Below, piece by piece: positions 49,501 to 57,345 of a stretch of 64,000 bases of DNA (its first letter is position 1; every line of letters starts with the position of its first letter). Source of the stretch: Rhynchopus sp. YZ270_cl-10 (Eukaryota; Euglenozoa; Diplonemea; Diplonemida; Diplonemidae); the NCBI GenBank assembly GCA_964035575.1, contig OZ037836.1, positions 310,001 to 374,000 of the forward strand. The letters run 5' to 3'. Position numbers and translations under genes: made by a program. Below the pieces are notes generated by a model that worked only from the letters and a program-made list of their open reading frames with translations, did no database searches and was not told the origin of the DNA.

Positions 49501-51551
49501 ATGAGCACCACCAACGCCCTCGCAATCACCCTGGGCCAGTTCCCAGTATCCTCGATCAGGTTCAGGCAGCGCGCGAGTTCCTCCAGCAGTGCCAAAGGCA
49601 GTTCCTTCAGCTCCTCCACCCTCCACCCATCGAGGCCTGCCGCCTTTTTCCGCTTCATCTTGCCGATGGTCGTACGGAGGTCGTCGGCGGTCAGGGGTTC
49701 GCATACACAAGGGGTCCCTTCAGGAATGTGTTCCTTGAACCTATCAAAGAACGTCGTCCACGCAGGTTCTTCGGAATCGTCGTACATCCGGAACACCCCA
49801 CCCCAAGCACGGTCATCCATGAGCAGTTCATCCATCTCCTGGAGGTTAGCTGTAACCGTGCCGTCCTCCCGTTTCAGGAACGTGGTGTGTGACGACGTAG
49901 CCTTCCGCAGGAACGAGAACACCTTCGCTGGGTTCACCTTCATGTGTTCCTTCATTGTGCGGCGCCATTCCTTGATGCGGGCCCGACGCCGTTGCTCCAG
50001 CAGGACAAAACCCCTCTTCTTCAAGCAGCCAAGGAGCCCACACAACGCCTCTATCCCAGGAAGGTCGAGGTCCCAGGTGTCACTCTTCAGTAGATGCTTC
50101 TTCTTGCGGATTTTCGCCCACAGCTGCCGTTCGTTCAACGATTCTGCAGATGGCTGACCGAAGCGCTTCCTCCGATCACCAATGAGCTGCTCCATCTGAC
50201 GACATGTCTTCTGCAGTTGAGCCGTCTCCAGGTTCACAGCATCCGGCGTGTCGCAGTCCATGCGGGCCGTCCGATGTCGGAGAACGTCGGGTTGCACCTC
50301 CCCTCTCCCCCTGTGGCGTTGTTGCTTCGGGTCTGAGTCTGCAGCACCTCTCTTCAGCAGGTAGTCCTCCGCAATCTTGCAGAAGCGTGCCCAGCGATCT
50401 TCAACCGACATCTTCGTCAGGTCGGCTTCAGGGGCAGCGTTCTCCTGCATCACCTTCGCTGCAAGCTCCTTCTCCTTCTTCGCCGGCCATTTCGTCCAGT
50501 CGTCGCCGATCAAAGAAAGGGGAGGGCGTGCCTGCGGTGCCTTCTGCTCGTATCGCGTCAGGTCTAACGTCAACACCACCGGTCTGTGTACCGGGAGGCA
50601 GCTCTCTTTCCAGACCACCACTTTGGAGATCGCAGGGGCAGCCACGTGGTTCGCCAGCACCAAGTCGATACGTCTGCCAGACGATGTGGAGGTATAGCAT
50701 GTGTTCTCTGCTGCCTTACCCAACTGCTGTGCGTAGGTATCTGCCGCATCAACCCATTTGCCGGAGGAGATGGCCGCTCGAATGGCTAGACTTTCGTTAG
50801 CCTCTACGTTGAAGTCTCCGGCAATGAACACCGGTATGTCCCCAAGGCTGGCTGCTTCTTCAAAGATGCCTGTCAGGAGTTGCTCCGTGCGGTCGCTGTC
50901 AGCACACACACCATAAAACGAGAACACAGAGATGTTACGTCCCCCGCTCCCATATGCCACCTGCGCATGCGTAAAGCGGCATTCGTTCCACGCTTGTTGG
51001 GCACATTGTGGCGGTACTGCTCTGGTCGGTATGTCAGCGCACGTCATGATCGCAACTCCACCATTCTGCGTGCGCGTGCGCAGAGGGTCTGATCCCTGGC
51101 TTCGTCTGCAAGGGGCACCAAAGAGAAGCTGCTTGGCACCATACCCCTTCACGTCGTTTGCTGCCCCCTTCATCTCTTCTTCTGTGAGGCGCACCTCCTG
51201 CAGAGCACAAACGTCCACATCCCACTCCCCCACCGCAGGGTGTGCCCTCAGAGACGTCACGTTTGCCGTGCCAAGCGACATGGTCGACGGACCCGGATGC
51301 TCCTCCACGTCTCCACATGTCAGCAGTGACCCCCTGCCCAAAAACGCCCCTCGTCGCCTCCCTCGACGCACCCTGTGTCCGACCCCTCGCCCCACCCCCC
51401 TTCGCGTTCTACCCTTACCCCTTGTCCCCGACAGCATACAGCCCGCAGAGCGCAAACGATGCTGACCCCTTGTTGGGGAGACAGTTTTCACAAAAACGTC
51501 TCGTTCTCCAACTACGCACGAAGAAGCCAATCCTGTGCCGTACCCTTCCAC
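46566..51551 (-). CDS. Family B ORF2: 2A-like leader, APE endonuclease, RT, zinc knuckles, PIP box (1661 aa from GTG)
   Basis: In the same frame as ORF1, after a single UGA. Residues 1-79 are a basic leader; 80-88 are the 2A-like GDVEEHPGP. APE endonuclease at about 92-330 with N98, E119, GDFN (245-248), D296 and H322. RT at about 680-900 with FDYQKCFD (763-770) and AYADD (853-857). Zinc knuckle C1188/C1191/H1199 or H1201/C1206. An acidic run lies near 1381-1393. Two Cys/His units (C-x2-H-x4-C-x2-C then CC-x2-HH) at 1562-1589 and 1602-1628. The C-terminus carries QTTLGGFF (1635-1642) followed by KKK, a textbook PCNA-binding PIP box. All catalytic motifs are intact. No ATG precedes the leader: the reading is from GTG at 51549-51551 or by readthrough; the first in-frame ATG is Met39, and Met91 lies just after the 2A. 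Confidence 0.94.
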   Translation of the reverse strand: MEGYGTGLASSCVVGERDVFVKTVSPTRGQHRLRSAGCMLSGTRGKGRTRRGVGRGVGHRVRRGRRRGAFLGRGSLLTCGDVEEHPGPSTMSLGTANVTSLRAHPAVGEWDVDVCALQEVRLTEEEMKGAANDVKGYGAKQLLFGAPCRRSQGSDPLRTRTQNGGVAIMTCADIPTRAVPPQCAQQAWNECRFTHAQVAYGSGGRNISVFSFYGVCADSDRTEQLLTGIFEEAASLGDIPVFIAGDFNVEANESLAIRAAISSGKWVDAADTYAQQLGKAAENTCYTSTSSGRRIDLVLANHVAAPAISKVVVWKESCLPVHRPVVLTLDLTRYEQKAPQARPPLSLIGDDWTKWPAKKEKELAAKVMQENAAPEADLTKMSVEDRWARFCKIAEDYLLKRGAADSDPKQQRHRGRGEVQPDVLRHRTARMDCDTPDAVNLETAQLQKTCRQMEQLIGDRRKRFGQPSAESLNERQLWAKIRKKKHLLKSDTWDLDLPGIEALCGLLGCLKKRGFVLLEQRRRARIKEWRRTMKEHMKVNPAKVFSFLRKATSSHTTFLKREDGTVTANLQEMDELLMDDRAWGGVFRMYDDSEEPAWTTFFDRFKEHIPEGTPCVCEPLTADDLRTTIGKMKRKKAAGLDGWRVEELKELPLALLEELARCLNLIEDTGNWPRVIARALVVLIPKGEGEEPLKQRPITITSVMYRLWAATRLRKVATWQESWIHERQHGFRNKHGTEDLLWFLCAKMEEALIDDTPIYLASFDYQKCFDRVPQEIMFQLVERLGLPDNMMRPIRGIYKKLGRRFKLPAGLGKEWFATNGILQGCPLSVIFLNALVAVWMNGVEKETGTQGLAYADDTNLLTKTLDQLRAGVAFTGHFADLTGQRVHAGKSTWQSNRPDEEETVQMNGADLTRVEKSECLGATVQARQATLPTKLEDTIDACGPLAGKVGCLPLTQGEKAGIMQAAVMSKSVYGITVQDPPGKYVNSLATAVEKGVHGVNKMNRRSVPVMLNVFEKGHLLDPSVAFDYRRIMTWAAMIRKSDEICLLVEKCRSRAKAKQAKTGGPIGLIARALSRLAWSWIDTTKVKTHDGSIVDVKTVSLGRLGHVVRERMFFIRLSRTKTTAKVNGKGRANLKGIEAGVDKEKTLALTRSKSLTDYEAGTLRHIVADGAITGVRLARARIRDSAICVHCEAGVDENHKHLWWECEAWSSIRAEYPLLLDIDRTTWPNCLAICGMCTPDTPLECARVADLQKMMVRILIARSKWSRPEATNPRLQEDRYPWTWAPELDTTTQHANSLVDYTPLKRRWPYGRALLLAFASWLGGLQWSDEAGREVSHMELLIDFEVATGMDIRPGDKTGRIAPKLKQPRDGTGEEVNNGGEDDGSGEDDDDDDVVPVALAHREMAKTTTFGHMLASLRTFSESSLHPGKVKVTHVLASFGANAITGIDRRPIFAGGEETLKALRALYDAGVAYRLQRSSEGMSEAELRGGDRARGTWMGEYSAETAYPSTEVRGRRALPFIQRAEQETSAHARYRHHEHVRPGDAPVKAPEGAVPIFQFAICVLHRKTKCDACSKNAQADLMHCCFAHHSNDDGLPIRHEACTKHRLSRCGNCVQEKSTLDHCCRRHHDTSKGRQTTLGGFFKKKQTKQKDGHSRGGDGLM
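51288..51314 (-). other. 2A-like ribosome-skipping motif
   Basis: Encodes GDVEEHPGP. With the preceding residues, GRGSLLTCGDVEEHPGP matches the Thosea asigna virus 2A except His in place of the Asn of NPGP. It lies directly before the endonuclease domain, the same place as the 2A of trypanosome L1Tc/ingi-type elements. Skipping would occur between Gly87 and Pro88. The Asn is normally conserved, so efficiency is uncertain. Confidence 0.8.
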
Positions 51552-51563
51552 CGCACCACACCG

Positions 51564-51566
51564 TCA
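51564..51566 (-). promoter_or_regulatory. Candidate UGA readthrough site joining ORF1 and ORF2
   Basis: ORF1 ends ...GTG GGG CGG TGA CGG TGT; the same frame continues without another stop through the whole of ORF2. UGA-CGG is a known leaky context (type II readthrough in plant viruses). UGA serves as a normal stop elsewhere in the window, for example at 57346-57348, so it is not simply reassigned. Confidence 0.65.
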
Positions 51567-54500
51567 CCGCCCCACATCGCGCAGGGTGTTGCGGCCTACC
51601 AACCTGTTGTCTAGTCCCTGGACGGGACGAAACGCGATCTCGATGACGTCCCCCGCTACCTTCACGACAGTCACCGGGATGGCTGCGCCGTTGCCTCCCT
51701 CCTCGCGGTACTCCATGGAGTCGCCAGCCTCCAGCACTGCGTTCCCGTACGACTCCTCGTTCTTCTCGTTCCCCTCCGCCTGCTCTTTTGCGGGGACTTC
51801 CGTCCGCATCCTGCGCGGCGGACTCAGCAGCGCCACCGTCTCACCGGACTCACTGCGGTCTTCCCGCTTGCCCGCCAGGGTCACGGCAGGTGGCGCCACC
51901 GGCACTCTGGGAGCTGGCGAGGTCTCCGCGTCCTCCTCGACAGCCGCACAGTCTGGCGATGTCTGCACCGGCAGTGCCATGTCGGCGTCGTCCATCCGTG
52001 CCTCGGCGTCTGGTGTCGTGGGTGCGGGGGTCCCTGCGCCGGCGTTCTCCCCTTGCTCCTGCTCACGTTGTGCCTGCACTGCTGCAGCACGTCTCTCCTT
52101 CTTTGCCGCCGCTTCTTCCTGTGCTGCCCGTAGTGCCTCCCGTCGTTTCTCAGCGGCCACAATGTTCCTGCGTTTCTTCTTCTTCTTCGGGGACGCCACC
52201 ACTACCTCCACATCACCGGCGCCAGCAACGTCCGCAGTCGGCGATGTGTCCCTGGGCGGTGCTGACCGCGACCGGTTCCGTGCTTCGGCGACTTCTACGA
52301 CTACCCCCGGCTTTCCACGGATGGTGTCAGCCCTCCTCCTCCTGCGGCGCGGGCTCAGCTCCTCAACCTCACTGGACCCATTTCCCGCACGTATCCGCTT
52401 ACCTGCCATCGTTGCGGGCTCCGGTGACATCACGTCCTCGGCATTCCCGTCTGGGAGTGTGTCCAACAATTCATCCGCCATCTGCATCTCGGGTGTTGTG
52501 GGCGCTGCAGTGGGCACTGCGACAGTCGGGGCCGTAGTAGCAGCAGCCTCCCCCTCGCGCTGCCTGGCGTTCTCAGCAGCAACTGCAGCAGCGGCGGCGG
52601 CGGCTTCCTCCTCCTGCTGCCAGAGGATTGCAGCAGCAGCGTCGGCTTCCTCACGCTGCTTGAGGACTGCAGCAGCGGCGGCCTTCTCCTCCTCCTCACG
52701 CTGCCTCAGGGCTGCAGCAGCAGCGGCCTTCACCTCCTCCTCGCGCTGCTTGAGGGCTGCAGCAGCGGCGACCTCCTCCTCCTGCCTCAGGGCTGCAGCA
52801 GCAGCGGCCTTCACCTCCTCCTCGCGCTGCTTGAGGGCTGCAGCAGCGGCGGCCTTCACCTCCTCCTCACGCTGCCTCAGGGCTGCAGCAGCAGCGGCCT
52901 TCACCTCCTCCTCGCGCTGCTTGAGGGCTGCAGCAGCGGCGGCCTTCGCCTCCTCCTCACGCTGCCTCAGGGCTGCAGCAGCGGCGGCCTTCACCTCTTC
53001 CTCACGCTGCCTCAGGGCTGCAGCAGCAGCGGCCTTCACCTCCTCCTCACGCTGCCTCAGGGCTGCAGCGGCGGCGGCCTTCGCCTCCTCCTCCTCCTGC
53101 CTCAGGGCTGCAGCAGCAGCAGCGGCGTCCTCTCTCGCAGCAGCCGTGGCCTCCTTCGGCATGGAACAGAGCTTGCCCACTTGCTCCAGCATGGCCGCCA
53201 TCCACACCTGCTGCTCCTTCCGTTGCTCCACCCGTTCTTCCCGCAACTGGGCCGTCAGCGACGCCACCGTCTCCTGCAGCAGGGTCTGGAGGCGCTCGCC
53301 CACCAGGCGGTCCAACCTCTCCTCCATCCGGCGCTCCAACTCCGCCCACTTCTCGCCTGCGTCCTCAGGTGATGGGGCGGGCGACGTCATTGGGGGTTGA
53401 CCCTTCGGCGTCCGTTGCTTCGTTGTTGTTGTTGTTGTTGGTGGAGGTGTCCTTGATGTGGTAGTGGGTGGCTTCGCTGCAGCTGGCGCTGTTGCTGCTT
53501 GGCGTGCGTGCGCAGCCCAGGACACCCAACCGTAGTCGGGCCCAGTGCCACGGTTGTGCTGCGCTGTCGCCGCCGGCGCCGTCCGGGCACCAAATGTCGG
53601 ACCAGACGCATGTGCGGTATGTACCTTGGCCTTCTGTTTCGCCCCCGGACCCGGAGCCGTTGCCCTACCCCCGCCCTCCTTATGCCCATCCTTGCGGATC
53701 AGCAGCCCCTTCCCGTTCCCCTCCATGTCCATGGCCCACGTCGGCGGATCCAGCTTCGCTCCCACCACCCAACGCCATCCCTCCAGCCTCCGCAGCGGCG
53801 TCACCGTCCACCCTGCGCCTGCCAGCGACTCCATCACCGCTTCACCGGACGTACCCGACGGGAAACCGGACACCACGTATCGACCTTCGGGCGCCTTTCC
53901 CTCCTGCATGAGTGCCGCATTTGCACGCTCCTGATCCTCCTTCTTCACCCGTATCCCCAGGGACTCGTACCTCGCCGCCACTCCCCATCCCCCCATCCGG
54001 GTCGCCAGCCCCTGGGCCTCTTCTAGCCCCACCCCGTCCACCAACCACACGACAGGCAGATGCTCCGACTGCTCGCGTCTCATCCGGAAGAAGACACCCC
54101 CCTTCCCACTCTGCTTCAGGCAGCGCTCTGATACGTCCTCCCTTACGTCGGCCACCGAGGAGATCAGCTTACCCTCCTGCCACAATGGTGGGCGGTTGAG
54201 GTTGCACCCCACCTCCGCACGCATCTTCTTCCCCGCTGACACCAGGTCCTGCGCTTGTCCTGCTGTCGGCCTCATCGTCACAAACACCGTCACCAGTTGG
54301 ACGGCCGCCGACGCCTTCTTCCCCCCGTTTCCTCTCCCCGGCCTCAGCCTCCCCACCACGTACACGGCCGTGCTCGCCGCCCCGTTCACCTTCCCCCCAT
54401 TCCCCTGCTTACCCATGGGGCACTGCATCTTCTCCCCACCAGACTTCGGGAAGGACCCGAAACCCACCCACGTCACGCCCGGCGTGCGCGCGATCTTCCC

Positions 54501-55238
54501 CTCTGCCTCTACCTCTCTACCCTGCGGCACAAGACAGACCCCCTCCGACTTATCCACCACCTCCCCCCACGGCACAAGCGTCGATCCCACCCACTCCGAT
54601 TGCAGCAATGTCAGCGCTGCCGTCGTCTTCTTTTTCCCTCCCCCCTGGGTGAAGCCCCCCTCCGTCCCCGCCTTCGCATCGTTTCGCGGTTGCGGCACGG
54701 TGTACGGCTTCTCCGTCACCTCCAACGCACCCCCCACCATCGCCTTGCGGGCCCGGTCTTCGGCGGCTTCTTCCCCCGTGCTCGTGGGGAGGACGCACAG
54801 GTAGTGGCATGCGTCCACGTACGCCACCGTCACCGCTGCACCGCTGCCCTTCTCCTTCGGGTGCACCTTCAGCACACGCACCTCCCCATCCTTCACCGAG
54901 AAGGCATACACCTCCCGCATCAGCACCTCCGCCAACGCCTTCAGGGTCAGGTGGTCCCCCCAGGACCCCTGCTTCGCCATCGCCGAGCAGTACCTCCGGT
55001 AGGCGGACGGTCCTCCGTCAACGTGCTCACCCCAATTCTCCGCTTCCCGTTCCAACACCCCCACCGCCATCTCCCTCAGCCCCCCGTGCGCCGTGGCGTC
55101 TCCGTGCACAGCCATCGAGACCGCCTTAAATTGGCAGTCTCCGTTCCCCCCTGCGTCCTTTACCCGCATGTCGAAGCCCCTTAGGTATTTCTGCAGCACC
55201 CCCTTTTCCCCCCCTTGGCCACCTGCCCCTCCGCACAT
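51564..55238 (-). CDS. Family B ORF1 with OTU domain and Ala/Glu coiled-coil repeats (1224 aa)
   Basis: Start set at the first ATG inside the element (55236-55238, MCGGAGGQ); the longer open frame to 55397 begins in host DNA. Residues about 20-160 form an OTU domain with catalytic Cys in GNGDCQF and His in DACHYLCV. The middle has RRM-like segments (VVSGFPSGTSGEAVMESL) alignable by eye with family A ORF1. A Pro/Thr-rich stretch precedes the Ala/Glu/Lys repeats (AAAAALRQREEEVK), then a long charged tail with basic patches (RRRRRRAD, KKKKKRRN). It lacks the RNase H-like region of family A. Likely an RNA-binding, self-associating ORF1 protein with a ubiquitin-protease domain. Confidence 0.9.
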   Translation of the reverse strand: MCGGAGGQGGEKGVLQKYLRGFDMRVKDAGGNGDCQFKAVSMAVHGDATAHGGLREMAVGVLEREAENWGEHVDGGPSAYRRYCSAMAKQGSWGDHLTLKALAEVLMREVYAFSVKDGEVRVLKVHPKEKGSGAAVTVAYVDACHYLCVLPTSTGEEAAEDRARKAMVGGALEVTEKPYTVPQPRNDAKAGTEGGFTQGGGKKKTTAALTLLQSEWVGSTLVPWGEVVDKSEGVCLVPQGREVEAEGKIARTPGVTWVGFGSFPKSGGEKMQCPMGKQGNGGKVNGAASTAVYVVGRLRPGRGNGGKKASAAVQLVTVFVTMRPTAGQAQDLVSAGKKMRAEVGCNLNRPPLWQEGKLISSVADVREDVSERCLKQSGKGGVFFRMRREQSEHLPVVWLVDGVGLEEAQGLATRMGGWGVAARYESLGIRVKKEDQERANAALMQEGKAPEGRYVVSGFPSGTSGEAVMESLAGAGWTVTPLRRLEGWRWVVGAKLDPPTWAMDMEGNGKGLLIRKDGHKEGGGRATAPGPGAKQKAKVHTAHASGPTFGARTAPAATAQHNRGTGPDYGWVSWAAHARQAATAPAAAKPPTTTSRTPPPTTTTTTKQRTPKGQPPMTSPAPSPEDAGEKWAELERRMEERLDRLVGERLQTLLQETVASLTAQLREERVEQRKEQQVWMAAMLEQVGKLCSMPKEATAAAREDAAAAAAALRQEEEEAKAAAAAALRQREEEVKAAAAAALRQREEEVKAAAAAALRQREEEAKAAAAAALKQREEEVKAAAAAALRQREEEVKAAAAAALKQREEEVKAAAAAALRQEEEVAAAAALKQREEEVKAAAAAALRQREEEEKAAAAAVLKQREEADAAAAILWQQEEEAAAAAAAVAAENARQREGEAAATTAPTVAVPTAAPTTPEMQMADELLDTLPDGNAEDVMSPEPATMAGKRIRAGNGSSEVEELSPRRRRRRADTIRGKPGVVVEVAEARNRSRSAPPRDTSPTADVAGAGDVEVVVASPKKKKKRRNIVAAEKRREALRAAQEEAAAKKERRAAAVQAQREQEQGENAGAGTPAPTTPDAEARMDDADMALPVQTSPDCAAVEEDAETSPAPRVPVAPPAVTLAGKREDRSESGETVALLSPPRRMRTEVPAKEQAEGNEKNEESYGNAVLEAGDSMEYREEGGNGAAIPVTVVKVAGDVIEIAFRPVQGLDNRLVGRNTLRDVGR
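52600..53125. repeat. Coding minisatellite in family B ORF1
   Basis: About twelve tandem units of 36-45 bp encoding AAAAALRQREEEVKA-like heptad-compatible repeats on the minus strand. Units vary by LRQ/LKQ and VKA/AKA and in length, suggesting expansion by slippage or unequal exchange. Predicted to be a long coiled coil. Confidence 0.88.
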
Positions 55239-55275
55239 CGCGTCGAGGCTGCCCCCCGCCGCCGTCCTTCTTCCC

Positions 55276-55359
55276 CGCGCTTTAGCAGACGCCTCCCCCC
55301 ATAGAGGAGGGGGGCGTCTCCCGAGGGTACCCCGTGGAGGCGCGTCGTCTCTCACCCTC
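55276..55359 (-). ncRNA. HDV-like self-cleaving ribozyme at 5' end of family B element
   Basis: Minus strand: P1 GAGGGT (from 55359) with ACCCTC (55323-55328), extendable by a G-U pair. L3 TCCACGG, closed by GCC/GGU (P3). GG after P1 can pair with CC of L3 (P1.1). P4 is the GC-rich hairpin 55288-55319 (GACGCC...GGCGTC). J4/2 is GCTAAAG, with the expected C. P2 is short (CGCG/CGCG or CGC/GCG). The first base is the boundary given by the target-site duplication. Confidence 0.66.
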
Positions 55360-55575
55360 TTTCTGCGTTTTTGTGAGGTTGATTGTGTCACCAGCACTCA
55401 GCTGCGTCATGTCCGCTCCTTCTCCCATCGCTTCGTCTCCGAAACTCATGCAAAAGCTGTCTTCAGGCAACCCCATTGCAGACGCCACCTTCCGCCGCAG
55501 GTCCTCCACTGTGTCATCTGCACCCACCTCGACTGTGTGCTGATTCGCTTTGAAATCCTCGAAGTGCACGTCCAT
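55360..55575 (-). pseudogene. UBL-LRR gene, NLS type: N-terminal UBL part, interrupted by element B
   Basis: Start MDVHFEDFKANQ (ATG 55573-55575). UBL domain up to INLTKTQK, then element B. The frame runs 25 more residues into the element (EGERRRAST...GGGVC). Continues at 45800-46498. The same segment is intact in 59171-60301. Confidence 0.9.
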
Positions 55576-56257
55576 TTGTTTGTTGTGGCTTTGTGTTCAC
55601 TGATCTGTGTGTGGTGGTGGGGTGTGGAGGACAAGACAAGAAATACCCCGTGCAACCCCGTTTTGAAGGGTTTCAACCCTGAACAAATGCCCGAAACGTC
55701 GTTATTGGCGCTTTCTGCAGTTCCTCCGTTCGTACGGGGATTCCTCTTCCCCGTGGGTGAGGCTAAGTGGAGCTAATCCCTGCGCCGCTGATCTGCGAGA
55801 ACGAAATGAACATTGCTGCAAGGACTGTGCTGTGTATGCACCCCAATGCGAGGTTTGCATCTGATATGCCCTCCACCCTCTGCACCCTCTGCACCACCAA
55901 GGCAGGAAGCAAGGAAGAGGAGAAATGGATATGATCGTCAACTAGAGAGACACATCGGCCTCGTAAGGACATTACGTGACGACGACGAGGTCAAAAACAG
56001 GTCGACATACGCGCGTCAACGCCGTCATCATCCCCGTACTTACGACATCATACTGACTGTAATTTCCATCCGAAGACAGCGTGTCGGGAACGTGTACTAT
56101 CAACACTGGACCCGATAAGCTATCAAACACACGCGAGCGTGCCACGTACCATCGCCGCAAGTACGTGTGAGGCAGGTGCATGTGTAGCGCAACGTACCCA
56201 AGACAGTGTAAAGGGGATGGGGACAGTGTGTGTGTGGTGTGCAAGGGATAAGAAACA

Positions 56258-56353
56258 GTTACAAGGGGAGAGGTCTTTTGTTTTGTTTTTTTGAAAGCTT
56301 CGTTGTATTAGTGTGGACACCCAAGGATGTGCTCCACTATGTGTCCTTTTGAA
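56258..56353. repeat. Dispersed intergenic repeat R2, copy 5
   Basis: Same block as 8036-8150, with CACCCAAGGATGTG in place of CACCCGAGGATGTG. Confidence 0.75.
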
Positions 56354-56388
56354 CTTGACCACTATCGTTTTTGTTTGCTTTATGTAAG

Positions 56389-56676
56389 TTTTGTATTTTC
56401 ATGACATTTCAGTTTCTCTATCCTCTGCGATATGACGCGCAAACACGCCGTTTTCAATTTGATTCGCAGACCGATACTGACTCACGAAGTTGCTGTGTCA
56501 AAAAACACCTTCCTCTGCGAGGCGGGATACCACAGCGACAACGTCTATCACTCATGCGCCTATGAGTCGCTCAATGGCGTCATCGCTTTAATCATGACTA
56601 CCCTGCACATTGCTCTCACAACACAAAATACAAATATGCACACAAATGAAGAGATGAAAGATATCTCACAATAAGA
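56389..56676. repeat. Dispersed intergenic repeat R1, copy 3
   Basis: Same block as 33049-33346, with a short deletion of the ACAGGGGTCCAA stretch. Confidence 0.75.
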
Positions 56677-56686
56677 CAACAAACAC

Positions 56687-56752
56687 CGGTGGGGTAAAAA
56701 CTAAGGTGCGTTTTGGTACTTCAAAATTCTTAGGAGGGTTTTTACCCCACCG
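56687..56752. repeat. Conserved 15-bp inverted repeat, second copy
   Basis: Arms 56687-56701 and 56738-56752 are the same as at 33357-33422, downstream of the paralogous CaaX-type LRR gene. Confidence 0.85.
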
Positions 56753-57345
56753 ATATTTCTACACCTGGCCATGATAAATTTGGTAACAACATGGGGGAAG
56801 GAAATCACACACCCCACACAGCTCCATTGATGTTTATCAAAGCTTTTTGATAAAAAGTAATGAACACAAAAAAACCAGCGCGTGTGGAAGAAAAAAAGAA
56901 AGCAAAATATTTATTTCTGATTCAAAGTGGTGTTTTTACGTTTTGGGTACGGGGCGGAGAATAAAATATGTTCGATAAAAGAAACGCGAGCTTTTTTGTT
57001 TTATCCTAATGATATAAATATTGGGATGAGAACCAGCACGCACAGAACGTTGCTCTCTCTACGTAAAAGTTTCGCACCCTCTTTCCTAATATCTCACTGC
57101 TGATGCTGTATTTTTACGAGAACAAGGGGCAGCCTTAGCTTTGCTTGAAGTACAGAAATGAGGTCAGCGAACAATAAAGGAGGAGGGTGGTAAATTTGTT
57201 ATTGAATAACTTTCAAATCAAAGAAGAGAAAGCTCAAGGACGTCAATAGATGCATTCAAACCTCTCTTTCTTTATATGATTACATGCAAGACGGAAAGCA
57301 TGTGGGGCTTCCTAAGATATATCACAACTACCCTGTCCCGGGTAC

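Larger units (their letters stand above)
46499..55359 (-). mobile_element. Family B non-LTR retrotransposon, full length (8861 bp)
   Basis: Flanked by a 20-bp duplication, tttctgcgtttttgtgaggt, at 46479-46498 and 55360-55379. The target is the end of the UBL coding region (LTKTQK), not an LRR. Minus-strand order: ribozyme-like 5' end (GAGGGTG), 121-nt leader with a 6-codon upstream ORF, ORF1 (51564-55238), in-frame UGA, ORF2 (46566-51551), 67-nt 3' UTR. Distantly related to family A in both ORFs. No poly(A) tail. Confidence 0.96.
55576..57345. other. Intergenic region; boundary of the duplicated gene pair
   Basis: 55576-55760 is nearly identical to 60302-60490, and 55752-56680 resembles 7640-8470. 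R2 at 56258-56353, R1 at 56389-56676, hairpin at 56687-56752. 56820-57010 contains repeats shared with 12530-12690 and 33500-33560. No gene supported. Confidence 0.7.

Noticed and set aside
51535-53400. 621-codon plus-strand frame over family B ORF1
   Set aside because: Ser/Ala/Arg low-complexity shadow of the Ala/Glu coiled-coil repeat on the minus strand.
55239-55397. Longer family B ORF1 starting MLVTQSTSQK
   Set aside because: These codons lie partly in host LRR DNA outside the element; the first ATG inside the element is at 55238.
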